DNA from: Flammeovirgaceae bacterium
GTDB lineage: Bacteria; Bacteroidota; Bacteroidia; Cytophagales; Cyclobacteriaceae
Reading direction: 5' to 3'
Length of the DNA: 64,000 nt
NCBI GenBank assembly: GCA_027487845.1
Contig: JAIYCV010000040.1
Location: forward strand, 1 to 64,000
Numbering within the stretch: the first letter of the stretch is position 1; every line of letters begins with the position of its first letter. This document shows, piece by piece, positions 28,111-35,733 of this stretch. Below the pieces are notes generated by a model. It searched no databases. It saw nothing but the letters and a program-made list of their open reading frames with translations, and was not told the DNA's origin. The translations under genes were made by a program, and so were the position numbers.

Positions 28111-28127
28111 ATACCTAGTGACAAATC

Positions 28128-28361
28128 TTAGATCATGCGGTAGTTGGGCCCCGGATCCGCGGCTTTATTTTGGTTGATATTAAGTCTGTTAACGATCAGT
28201 CTGGCCGCTGGCACCCCATTCGCTACAAGACGATTAATAGAATCAGTTACTGCATCTGCTATCAAATTTGCGCAGTCACCGTGCGTAACCACATTGTTTC
28301 TTTTGTAGTTCTGAGTATAGCCTGTTGGACCATACGTAATTGTTACACTTCCCCAAGGCAT
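28128..28361 (-). CDS. 77-aa protein after leader copy D
   Basis: This 77-aa protein has a beta-like start (PWGSVTITYGPTGYTQNYKR) and a helical middle (CANLIADAVTDSINRLVANG), ending in a polar Asn-rich tail. There is no signal peptide or TM helix. It starts 49 bases after leader copy D, within which a 26-bp segment is duplicated. It is the most upstream gene of the leftward cluster. I do not recognise it. The Gly/Thr/Tyr-rich start and its abundance of Asn would fit a small structural or assembling protein, but that is only an impression. Confidence 0.5.
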   Translation of the reverse strand: MPWGSVTITYGPTGYTQNYKRNNVVTHGDCANLIADAVTDSINRLVANGVPAARLIVNRLNINQNKAADPGPNYRMI

Positions 28362-28363
28362 AA

Positions 28364-28415
28364 TTTGAATCTTTTAACTACCTACTCATTTTGAATCTTT
28401 TAACTACCTACTCAT
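28364..28415. repeat. 26-bp perfect tandem duplication
   Basis: The segment TTTGAATCTTTTAACTACCT plus ACTCAT occurs twice head to tail (28364-28389 and 28390-28415). It duplicates the spacer between leader D and the start of the 77-aa gene and so doubles the conserved GAGTAGG downstream of the leader core. Confidence 0.85.
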
Positions 28416-28503
28416 AAGGCTTTTCGGTTTTCGCCTCCTGTTGATTACTGAACAGGAACAGTTCGTTTATTTTAGTGGGTTCAGCTCCACGTGTCTTTTA
28501 AAA
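28411..28503 (-). promoter_or_regulatory. repeated leader RNA element, copy D
   Basis: Leader of the 77-aa gene. The minus strand has hairpin GTGGAGCTGAACCCAC (28475-28490), the stem CCTG/CAGG (28437-28455), and the core AGGCGAAAACCGAAAAGCCT (28417-28436) then TATGAGTAGG. An AT-rich inverted repeat TATTTTAAAA leads the element, as TTTTAAAAC does in copy A. Confidence 0.6.
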
Positions 28504-28601
28504 TAGTTGGAGAGATCACCTCCGATGCGCATCATCTTTAAGACAAGTCAAAGGTCAGGCAACCCATTCAGCGAAACATCGGCACAACGGGGTATATTGA
28601 G

Positions 28602-28620
28602 AAATACTACTTTTTAGGTA
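28602..28620. promoter_or_regulatory. putative LuxR/NarL-type operator, site 1
   Basis: AAATACTACTTTTTAGGTA. The inner 16 bp, TACTACT-TT-TTAGGTA, have the 7-2-7 layout of two inverted heptamers starting TAC, as in NarL-family sites. An identical copy lies 89 bp to the right. The neighbouring LuxR-type regulator is a candidate ligand. Confidence 0.5.
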
Positions 28621-28690
28621 GAAGGCAGCTCTCTCTCAGTTGATTAGGCGAAGTATTTCAGGGCCTTTAAACCAAAAGAGGTAAAAACGT

Positions 28691-28709
28691 AAATACTACT
28701 TTTTAGGTA
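28691..28709. promoter_or_regulatory. putative LuxR/NarL-type operator, site 2
   Basis: Exact copy of the 19-bp site at 28602, starting 89 bp (about 8.5 helical turns) later and 75 bp before the 127-aa gene. Two exact copies in a 110-bp stretch are unlikely by chance. Confidence 0.5.
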
Positions 28710-28784
28710 TTGCGCTTTTTAAAAAGGCCTCTACTTTTAGGACTTAAAATCTAAAAACTTATTTTTAACTTAAACTTTAAAAAA

Positions 28785-29168
28785 ATGGCAAATCGAATTA
28801 TTGTAGCGACCCTTTATCAAGGTACTTACAAAGAGACCAACCGCAAAGCAGCAACCGCTTACATGCTTAATGTTAGTCCAAGAAATTTTATAGCAAATGG
28901 TGGTGACCAAGTGTTTTTAACTGTTAATTTGGATTCTTCTGTAGCAAGTGGTGGAGGTTCTATATCAGGTAAAATCACATGGAATAACGGGAGTATTAAC
29001 CCTTTTTCGAAAACATTCGCTCTACCCACTGTACTTAACACCCCCACACTTATTGGAATTCTAAAAAAGGTGAAGTCAGAAAGTTCTGATAAAGCCGAAT
29101 ACACCTTGAGCATAACCTATAATGACAATACATACTCTGAAGACCCAGAAATGCAGATTGAGTCTTAA
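28785..29168 (+). CDS. 127-aa protein of unknown function
   Basis: This 127-aa protein is beta-rich and Ser/Thr/Asn-rich, without signal peptide or cysteines. Blocks include NRIIVATLYQGTYKETN at the start, VFLTVNLDSSVASGGGSISG in the middle and AEYTLSITYNDNTYSED at the end, like a small beta-sandwich. It lies 70 bases before the sensor kinase and behind two NarL-like sites, so it may be a target of that two-component pair. No known family is recognised. The lack of a signal peptide with a surface-like composition resembles the neighbouring DUF2589 and tiny proteins. Confidence 0.6.
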   Translation: MANRIIVATLYQGTYKETNRKAATAYMLNVSPRNFIANGGDQVFLTVNLDSSVASGGGSISGKITWNNGSINPFSKTFALPTVLNTPTLIGILKKVKSESSDKAEYTLSITYNDNTYSEDPEMQIES

Positions 29169-29238
29169 AATCTAATTTTTGGACTATATTTTTGCGATGA
29201 TAATTATCGGGTTTACTTTGCCCTGACAAATTTGATAA

Positions 29239-31125
29239 ATGAGATTTGTCTTTTTTCTAGTACCCATGTTTCTTGTAAGAACAATTAGTTTTCAGATAGC
29301 TTTTTTATGTTGTGCCTGCTTGATTGCTAAGGCACAAAACCAAGAACTGGCGGACAGCCTTGCCAAAATTTATCATCAAGGAAAACTTGGGGATTCTGCT
29401 AAATTGGAATTACTCGCAAAGTTATCTTTTAATGAAGTTAGCGACCTTAATTTAGCATTAAAATACTCTGAGGAATTAATTAACCTGGCTAAAAAAAGGG
29501 GTAATAATTTGTACCTACATAAAGGTTATTTTCGCAAAGCAAATAAGAAAAAACTACTAGGCGATCTTGAGCAGGCATTGGAGGCTTATTTGAAAGCCGC
29601 GGATGCGGCCACGAAAGCTGGTTATGATGCGGGTATAGGAAATACCTACAGTGCCATTGCTTCGGTTTATAGGGCAACGAATAACCATAGCAATGCCATG
29701 CTGCATTATTATAAGGCAATTGCAGTCTTGAGCCAAGGCAATAACGCCCTTGGTTTAGCGACTACTTTGTTAAATGCGGGTGAAGCCTTGCGCAAACATA
29801 AGGAGTATGATTCCGCACTACTTTATTTCAAGGAATCAGCCACCTTATTTGAAAAAGCAAATTCATTCACTGGCAAAGCATACAACCTCGGCAATGTAGG
29901 CATGGTGTATGCCAGTTTGGGTAAAAATGAGCTGGCAGAAAGAAATCTAAATGAGGCCATCCAACTGTTGGAAGGATTAAAAGACTACTACCCTATTTGC
30001 TCTTACTTTATTTCCATGGCCGACATTTATCTTGAAAAAGGTGATTTGACCATTGCGCTGAATTACGCAGGCCGCAGCTTAAAGCTGGCTCAGCAACACG
30101 GCCTGAAAGAACAAGCCAGCGAAGCCAGCCTCAAGCTTTCGCAGTTGCACGAGCAAGCTGGTAACACGGAGCAATCGTTAAAATATTACAAAGACCACAT
30201 TGCTTACCGCGATAGTGTGAACAACCTGGAAGTGGTGCAGAAGATTGCTGATCAGCGCACCCTGTTTGAAGTCAGCCTGAAGGAAAAAGAAATTGATCTT
30301 CTTCAGCAAGAGAAGATCATCCACAGGGTCTACATACTGGTTGCGTTTATTCTGCTTTTGTTGGCTGTGGTAGTGTTGCTCTACTTCCGTCAGCGTTTTA
30401 TACATACGCGCCTAATGGCCGACCACCAGCGAAAACTAAATGATGAAAAAATTGAAAACCTGCTAAAAGAACAAGAGGTTAGGGCTATGCAATCGCTGGT
30501 GGTAGGCAGGGAAGAAGAGCGCAAGCGCATTGCACATGACCTACACAACCACCTGGGCAGTTTGCTGGCCACCATCAAGGTGAACCTGAACGGCATACCT
30601 GAACGTAATATGCCCAACTTTAACACCATTACTTCCTTGGTCGATCAGGCATGTTCCGATGTGCGTGGCATGTCGCACTCCCTCAACATGGGAATATCGG
30701 AAGACTTCGGTCTGATCCCTGCCCTTAAAGACTTAGTGGCTCACCTCGGGCAATCGGGTGATCTCGAGGTGGAGTTCAACGCATCTGTGGCGGAATGCCA
30801 ATTAGATTCCGCTTCCGAAATCGCCATTTACCGAATCGTGCAAGAGCTGGTAAGTAACGTACTAAAACATGCCAGTGCTTCCAAGCTATCCATTTTGCTC
30901 ACGTGTTTTGCTGAAGACAACTTGGTAAACATTTTGGTACACGACAACGGCAAAGGGTTTAACCTTCCGGAAAACGGAGAACCTTCTACCGATGGTATGG
31001 GCCTTCATAGCATCCGGCAAATGGTAAAGCAGCAGCAAGGAGAGATCAACTTTGATAGCAACCCTGCCAGTGGCACTACCGTAAATATTGACCTGCCCAT
31101 TTCAAACAGTGTATCCTTACTATGA
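29239..31125 (+). CDS. tetratricopeptide sensor histidine kinase (HisKA_3)
   Basis: This 628-aa sensor has an N-terminal signal/anchor (ending AKAQ), six or more TPR motifs at about residues 35-330 in the periplasm, one TM helix at about 362-384, and a NarX-type kinase. The H-box ERKRIAHDLHNHLGSLLATI carries His near residue 431, and the ATPase domain has EIAIYRIVQELVSNVLKHAS, HDNGKGF and GMGLHSIRQM. Start is ATG 29239; ATG 29266 is also possible. Its stop overlaps the start of the LuxR regulator by four bases. It probably senses an envelope or protein signal through the TPRs. It lies divergent to the DUF2589 cluster. Confidence 0.9.
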   Translation: MRFVFFLVPMFLVRTISFQIAFLCCACLIAKAQNQELADSLAKIYHQGKLGDSAKLELLAKLSFNEVSDLNLALKYSEELINLAKKRGNNLYLHKGYFRKANKKKLLGDLEQALEAYLKAADAATKAGYDAGIGNTYSAIASVYRATNNHSNAMLHYYKAIAVLSQGNNALGLATTLLNAGEALRKHKEYDSALLYFKESATLFEKANSFTGKAYNLGNVGMVYASLGKNELAERNLNEAIQLLEGLKDYYPICSYFISMADIYLEKGDLTIALNYAGRSLKLAQQHGLKEQASEASLKLSQLHEQAGNTEQSLKYYKDHIAYRDSVNNLEVVQKIADQRTLFEVSLKEKEIDLLQQEKIIHRVYILVAFILLLLAVVVLLYFRQRFIHTRLMADHQRKLNDEKIENLLKEQEVRAMQSLVVGREEERKRIAHDLHNHLGSLLATIKVNLNGIPERNMPNFNTITSLVDQACSDVRGMSHSLNMGISEDFGLIPALKDLVAHLGQSGDLEVEFNASVAECQLDSASEIAIYRIVQELVSNVLKHASASKLSILLTCFAEDNLVNILVHDNGKGFNLPENGEPSTDGMGLHSIRQMVKQQQGEINFDSNPASGTTVNIDLPISNSVSLL

Positions 31126-31754
31126 TAAAGGTGCTAATAGTAGATGATCATGCATTGTTTGCCGAGGGCATGAAAGCCATGTTTAAACCCGATGATGACA
31201 TTGAAGTGGTAAGCCACACCACCAATGGGCACGAAGTGGTTTCCCTATTAGAGGCTGCACCAGTGAATGTGATCTTAATGGATATTGACATGCCTCTTAT
31301 TGACGGCATAGCCACGATGGAATTGGTCAGAGCGAAGGGAATTACCACGCCCATCCTCATGCTCACCATGCATCAATCTATGAAACAAATAAAGAAAGCG
31401 TTGGAGAAGGGTGCGCAGGGGTATATCCTCAAAGACGCTAACAAGCCTGAGTTGGTCGAGGCGATAACCACGGTTAGCCAGATGAAAAACTATTTTCATC
31501 CAAAAATAAACGAGCAGATATTCGATTACTTGCGTGGAAAGAGAACCTCAAAAATGAATTCTTCCGAACTATCTGAGCGGGAAATTGAGATCATCCGCTG
31601 TGTTGCTGAAGGGAAAAACAGCAAAGAAATAGCCAACCAACTTTACCTAAGCGAGTTTACAGTAAAAACCCACAGGCGAAACATTATGCATAAGCTGCAT
31701 GTAAAAACCTCGGCCGAGCTGATACATCTGGCTTCGGAGAAAGGAATACTTTAA
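31122..31754 (+). CDS. LuxR/NarL-type response regulator
   Basis: This 210-aa regulator has a receiver domain (VLIVDDHALFAEG, phospho-acceptor Asp54 in ILMDIDMP, and the switch Lys in GYILKDANKP) and a C-terminal LuxR helix-turn-helix (ELSEREIEIIRCVAEGKNSK then LYLSEFTVKTHRRNIMHKL). It is the cognate partner of the overlapping TPR kinase. Phosphorylated dimers of this class bind inverted heptamers starting TAC, which is why the two 16-bp palindromic sites upstream of the 127-aa gene are good candidate targets. Confidence 0.93.
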   Translation: MIKVLIVDDHALFAEGMKAMFKPDDDIEVVSHTTNGHEVVSLLEAAPVNVILMDIDMPLIDGIATMELVRAKGITTPILMLTMHQSMKQIKKALEKGAQGYILKDANKPELVEAITTVSQMKNYFHPKINEQIFDYLRGKRTSKMNSSELSEREIEIIRCVAEGKNSKEIANQLYLSEFTVKTHRRNIMHKLHVKTSAELIHLASEKGIL

Positions 31755-31799
31755 GCCATTTTAATTTGCCTCTTGCTGGGGCTTAATGAGGTGCGTTTT

Positions 31800-33116
31800 T
31801 CATTCTCTCATTAACGCATATTGCCCTCCGCCTTGTTTTAAAATCATGGTTTTAGCGGTGGGGTTAAACTCTAACACTATTCCTGCCTGGTCAAATTTGA
31901 AAATATCTTTGTCGGTGGCTTTAAGCGGAAACGAAGGTTGGCCGGTGGCTTGCGCAATTAAAGTAGCCCCGTCTTTTGTTATTGTGATTTTTAAGGGAAA
32001 CTCCTTAGCCGAATAAATACCAAGGTAGTTATCTAGGTCTTCTGAAGTAACAGCGTAGCTTTTAAAATCAGGAATGTCATATGGCTTATTGTAAACTGCA
32101 CTTAACACGGCAATTGAAATGTCATTGTTGTTAAAATTTGTTCCATTTGAAACTAACGCATAAGAAACAGTATTCTCGAAGTTTGAGAATATAGACGAAA
32201 ACCCATCGATTCCGCCTGTATGGCCATAACCAATTTTATCGTAGAAAGGAATTTGAAAGAGTCCATTTCCATAGTGGTCGATTGAGCTTTTCATAAAATC
32301 AAGGTTCTCGCTCTTCAATAATTTACCTGCAAACAGAGCATCACTAAATTTTACTAAGTCACTTGCTGTTGAAACTATCCCCCCTGCTCCTAGCGGAACT
32401 GACATATCGGTTTCTGGCTCTTGCTTCCATGTATTCAAATAGGTGTACGATTTACTCTCATTGTTCGAAGTATTGATTTTTCCACCAAAATAGGTGTTTG
32501 TTAATCCTATTGGCTGAGTGATGTGCTTAGTCAATAGTTTTGAGTATGAGCTTTTTAAAGTCTTTTCAAGAATGTAGGTGAGCAAAACAAAATTTGAATT
32601 ACTGTACGATGACTTTGTGTTTGGTTCAAAGTCAATTCCGCCTTTGGCTATAACTTCGACCATCTCTTTCTCTGTCTTGGGTTGCGTGTTCCAAGTCAAA
32701 TATTCTTTATCATCCGTAAAGTTGTGGATTCCGCTTCTATGATTAAGCAAATTCTTTAGCGTGATTTTATCTGAATTTTTAATGGTTGGAAACCATTTGC
32801 CTATCGTTTGGCTTAATTCCAATTTTTTTTCTTCCACTGCTTTTAAAATCAACACCGTTGTAAACGTTTTTGAAATAGAACCAATTCTATATTTTGATTC
32901 CACATTTGCTTTTACTTTGTTTTCCAAATCAATGTAGCCGAGCGATTTGGTGTAAATGATTTTACCATCTTTTGAAACCGCAACGTTTCCCATAAACTTA
33001 TCTCTTGTTTCAAGCGCATTGAAGTAACTATCCAACTTGGCCTTGTCAACGTCTTGTGAAAAGCCCTGTTGGATAAAACATCCAATCAATAAAGCGGCTA
33101 CTATTTTTGGTGTCAT
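31800..33116 (-). CDS. serine hydrolase, class C beta-lactamase family
   Basis: This 438-aa protein has a signal peptide (about 1-20) and the active-site set of the class C beta-lactamase/D-peptidase fold: Ser80-x-x-Lys83 in RIGSISKTFTT, Tyr171-x-Asn173 in SSYSNSNFVLL and a HTGG motif near residue 312. The C-terminal 100 residues are a small beta domain typical of such Bacteroidota hydrolases. Substrates in this family include peptides, esters and peptidoglycan; true beta-lactamase activity should not be assumed. It is a single gene convergent with the response regulator. Confidence 0.88.
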   Translation of the reverse strand: MTPKIVAALLIGCFIQQGFSQDVDKAKLDSYFNALETRDKFMGNVAVSKDGKIIYTKSLGYIDLENKVKANVESKYRIGSISKTFTTVLILKAVEEKKLELSQTIGKWFPTIKNSDKITLKNLLNHRSGIHNFTDDKEYLTWNTQPKTEKEMVEVIAKGGIDFEPNTKSSYSNSNFVLLTYILEKTLKSSYSKLLTKHITQPIGLTNTYFGGKINTSNNESKSYTYLNTWKQEPETDMSVPLGAGGIVSTASDLVKFSDALFAGKLLKSENLDFMKSSIDHYGNGLFQIPFYDKIGYGHTGGIDGFSSIFSNFENTVSYALVSNGTNFNNNDISIAVLSAVYNKPYDIPDFKSYAVTSEDLDNYLGIYSAKEFPLKITITKDGATLIAQATGQPSFPLKATDKDIFKFDQAGIVLEFNPTAKTMILKQGGGQYALMRE

Positions 33117-33226
33117 TTGCCTATCGTTTTTCGTTAAGTGAATTGTTTTAAAAAAGATGCCAACATTACCATCTTATATTCAAAGATAGAAATATATGCA
33201 ACAGCAGTTATGTTCATTCTTCCCTT

Positions 33227-33497
33227 GCTGTTCGACAAGTTAGCGAAGCGATTGTAGAACTCAGATAAAATCCGATTTCTAATCGATCTAGTATTCCGCT
33301 AGTTCTAACAAGCCTTTGTGAACTCCATACAATTGGCTGCAACTACTGTATAAATATTCTACCTCTTTTTTCACTATCCTGCCCCAACTGGTTGCATAGC
33401 TATGAACCATAGCGCAACTATAAATAGCTTCTCGTTGGGATTAAAAATCCTTCTCTATCTGTGGTTCGACAATCATTTCCTTAACTTGTCGAACAGC
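33227..33497. mobile_element. MITE-like element, copy 1 (271 bp)
   Basis: The ends are imperfect 29-bp inverted repeats, left GCTGTTCGACAAGTTAGCGA and onward, right the reverse complement with three or four changes. The inner part carries a CATAGCTATG palindrome and GGATTAAAAATCC. It shares the right half closely with copies at 46190 and 48183. There is no ORF. It sits between a serine hydrolase gene and a DUF3857 gene. Confidence 0.75.
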
Positions 33498-33537
33498 TGG
33501 GAAAAGCACAAGTATTAACAGCAAGTTTTTCATAAGG

Positions 33538-35544
33538 TTACTTTTTCTTTAACACGATTTGCTCTGCTTGCTTAGCTACAACCTGACTAAAAAACTCGCG
33601 GAGATTTGGATATTCTTCTTGTGTGAAAATTGATTTGTTAATACTCAAGCTACTAGTGATGCTAATTGTATTAGGCGTTTGTGAGACACTAAAAATATAT
33701 TTTGAAGCTTTTTCAGGTAAGTTTATTATTTTACTTTTAGGCAATTCATCTATGAAATAACCTTCAGGAATTGTGAACTTTGCGATGTAAACATAATCAA
33801 ACGAGTGTCCAAAATCAACTGGATAATTTCGTGTTTCAGCTTTGAAGGGATTTTCGATTTTCTGTCCGATTATAAATGGATCGAAGTATATTGTTTGGCC
33901 TCCTTCCGTTACATGCTCGCTAATCTTAATGTTGTGAATCTCTTTGAAAGATTGATCTAGTTCATTTACATTTTGAAAATCACTTTTTGAAAAAGTGCAA
34001 AACGAACTATTTGCTATTCTCTTTATATACTCCTTTTCACCTTTACCTAGGTATTCCTTCCTTGCAGCAGTTGAGTTGTAACCTGCCCGCTCAATTTTTA
34101 TACTTCCATCAAATACCCATTCCGTTGTTGCTATTAAATCAGCATTAAAGACTGTTCTTGTTTTGAGCAGAGGTGCTAATTCTATCCATTGAAAACCTTC
34201 CCGATTCACGCGAAAGCCTCGACCATTTAAGCATTTTTCAGGCAATGTTCCAAAAGGTAAGTATTTGTCAGTAGCATCCAACAAAAACATCTTTTCTCCT
34301 ATTTTTACTTCACAAACCACATAGTTGAATTGCGTTGATAATGGGTTGGATTCGCGAACAAATCCATGGTCGCGGGTGCTCAACAACACTGGATAAACCT
34401 GAATACCAGCCTTCTCTAATAAACTAGCAAGTAATAAGTTTATCTCAGCAGAACTGCCCTTTTTTTCCTGGATCGTTTTCTCAGGATCGTTCTCAGGATA
34501 CCTCCTTTCACTCCCTGTCCAAATAATATTTGTTTTTACATAATCGTATAAACGAATTGCTTGATGTTCTTGATTGGTGATGCCCGATGTTAGTTCTTCA
34601 ACTTTACCTCTAAGATTATTTACTACAAATACATCGTTTGCTATTCTATCCCAATAAGATTTTGCAATATCTTGCCAGCTTCCCATGTAACTAACAATGT
34701 CACTATTGGGAAATTTGATCCATGAAAGCTCAAAATTGATTTTAGAAATATAGTCACGTTCAGAGGGCATATGCGGTTCTGCTCTAAAAGAAGGGACATT
34801 TTTTGCAACCCAGCGAAATCTGTTTTCTTGGTAAACAACGTTCTCTTGGTCTAATGCGTTATATATCGATCGGCTCGTTCTGCTGCGAATTGAACTCAGC
34901 GCTATGGATCTTGGTGCACTTGTAGTCTCCTCAGTTTCTATGGGAATATAGCCTTGCATGAACTTCTCATATTTAAAGTACTGCGGGATATTGGCCCTAT
35001 ATTCTGACCATCTCGTAGGAACTGTTGATTGAAATTCCCAGTCCTGAAAATTAAAGAAAAAATTGGCCGAGATTTTATAAGATAATTCTAATACAGATCC
35101 TTCTTTCACATTTGTCCAAGCTACTTTAATTACATTGAAGTTAGCATCATATTTTTCTTTAAAGAAAGATTCACTGGTTGCTTTCGTTTCCGAGATTTTA
35201 CCGTTTTCAAGGTTATAAGTAACTACCTTTAAGTTGGATATTTTTTCTTCTTGATCGGAATCGTGATAAAGTGGGATGCTATAGTTGGCCAATCTCAGAC
35301 CTTCCTTGTTGATTATTTTGACTCTTCTAATTCTTTCGAAACTGAGATTAAAGCCAGTCGTTTGGTTAAAGTCTATGCCTGATTGCCCATAATCAACCAA
35401 CACCACCGCTTCTGCGGAAGAATCCAACGGGTAGATTTTCATCTTCATGTCCTCCATTGGTATGTCTCCAAATTTAATTGGTGCCTTCTGGGCATAGCTG
35501 AAAATGCAACTAGTCAAAAGCAAGAGGAGAATATTTGTTTTCAT
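33538..35544 (-). CDS. DUF3857/transglutaminase-like protein
   Basis: This 668-aa exported protein (signal peptide about 1-18) has an N-terminal DUF3857-type beta domain (about 40-270), a transglutaminase-like core (about 290-400) and a DUF2569/DUF3858-like beta tail. In the core, the place where catalytic Cys is usual reads EKKGSSAEINLLLASLLE, with Ser instead of Cys; the His (STRDHGFV) and Asp (FLLDATDKYLPFG) positions are kept. So it may be non-catalytic, a known tendency in this family. It is a single gene. The role in the envelope is unknown. Confidence 0.8.
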   Translation of the reverse strand: MKTNILLLLLTSCIFSYAQKAPIKFGDIPMEDMKMKIYPLDSSAEAVVLVDYGQSGIDFNQTTGFNLSFERIRRVKIINKEGLRLANYSIPLYHDSDQEEKISNLKVVTYNLENGKISETKATSESFFKEKYDANFNVIKVAWTNVKEGSVLELSYKISANFFFNFQDWEFQSTVPTRWSEYRANIPQYFKYEKFMQGYIPIETEETTSAPRSIALSSIRSRTSRSIYNALDQENVVYQENRFRWVAKNVPSFRAEPHMPSERDYISKINFELSWIKFPNSDIVSYMGSWQDIAKSYWDRIANDVFVVNNLRGKVEELTSGITNQEHQAIRLYDYVKTNIIWTGSERRYPENDPEKTIQEKKGSSAEINLLLASLLEKAGIQVYPVLLSTRDHGFVRESNPLSTQFNYVVCEVKIGEKMFLLDATDKYLPFGTLPEKCLNGRGFRVNREGFQWIELAPLLKTRTVFNADLIATTEWVFDGSIKIERAGYNSTAARKEYLGKGEKEYIKRIANSSFCTFSKSDFQNVNELDQSFKEIHNIKISEHVTEGGQTIYFDPFIIGQKIENPFKAETRNYPVDFGHSFDYVYIAKFTIPEGYFIDELPKSKIINLPEKASKYIFSVSQTPNTISITSSLSINKSIFTQEEYPNLREFFSQVVAKQAEQIVLKKK

Positions 35545-35733
35545 TGGGCTAATAAGTTTTAAGAAAAGTAGTGTTTTTTTTAAATTCTACATATAGCAGT
35601 GCTATCATTTCCAAAAACGGCTAACAAAATTTGCGCAACTTTAGCTCGAGCGGGCAAAGTATTTCGGTGAAAGTTGTATTCAGTTAATTTTAACGGGCCT
35701 TGGCGCTAAGACCAGTCGGGGATGGTTTTATAT

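Larger units (their letters stand above)
28504..28784. other. divergent control region with two NarL-like sites
   Basis: No gene is visible. This stretch divides the leftward DUF2589 cluster from the rightward 127-aa gene and sensor kinase pair. It holds two identical 19-bp direct repeats (listed separately) and, before the 127-aa gene, an AT-rich tract. Confidence 0.6.

Noticed and set aside
27154-28503. Known riboswitch class for the leader repeats
   Set aside because: Compared from memory with cyclic-di-GMP, TPP, SAM, preQ1 and THF consensus cores; the conserved blocks do not match, so no class was assigned.
31800-33116. Antibiotic resistance beta-lactamase
   Set aside because: The active-site motifs are those of the broad class C/D-peptidase fold; nothing in the sequence shows beta-lactam hydrolysis.
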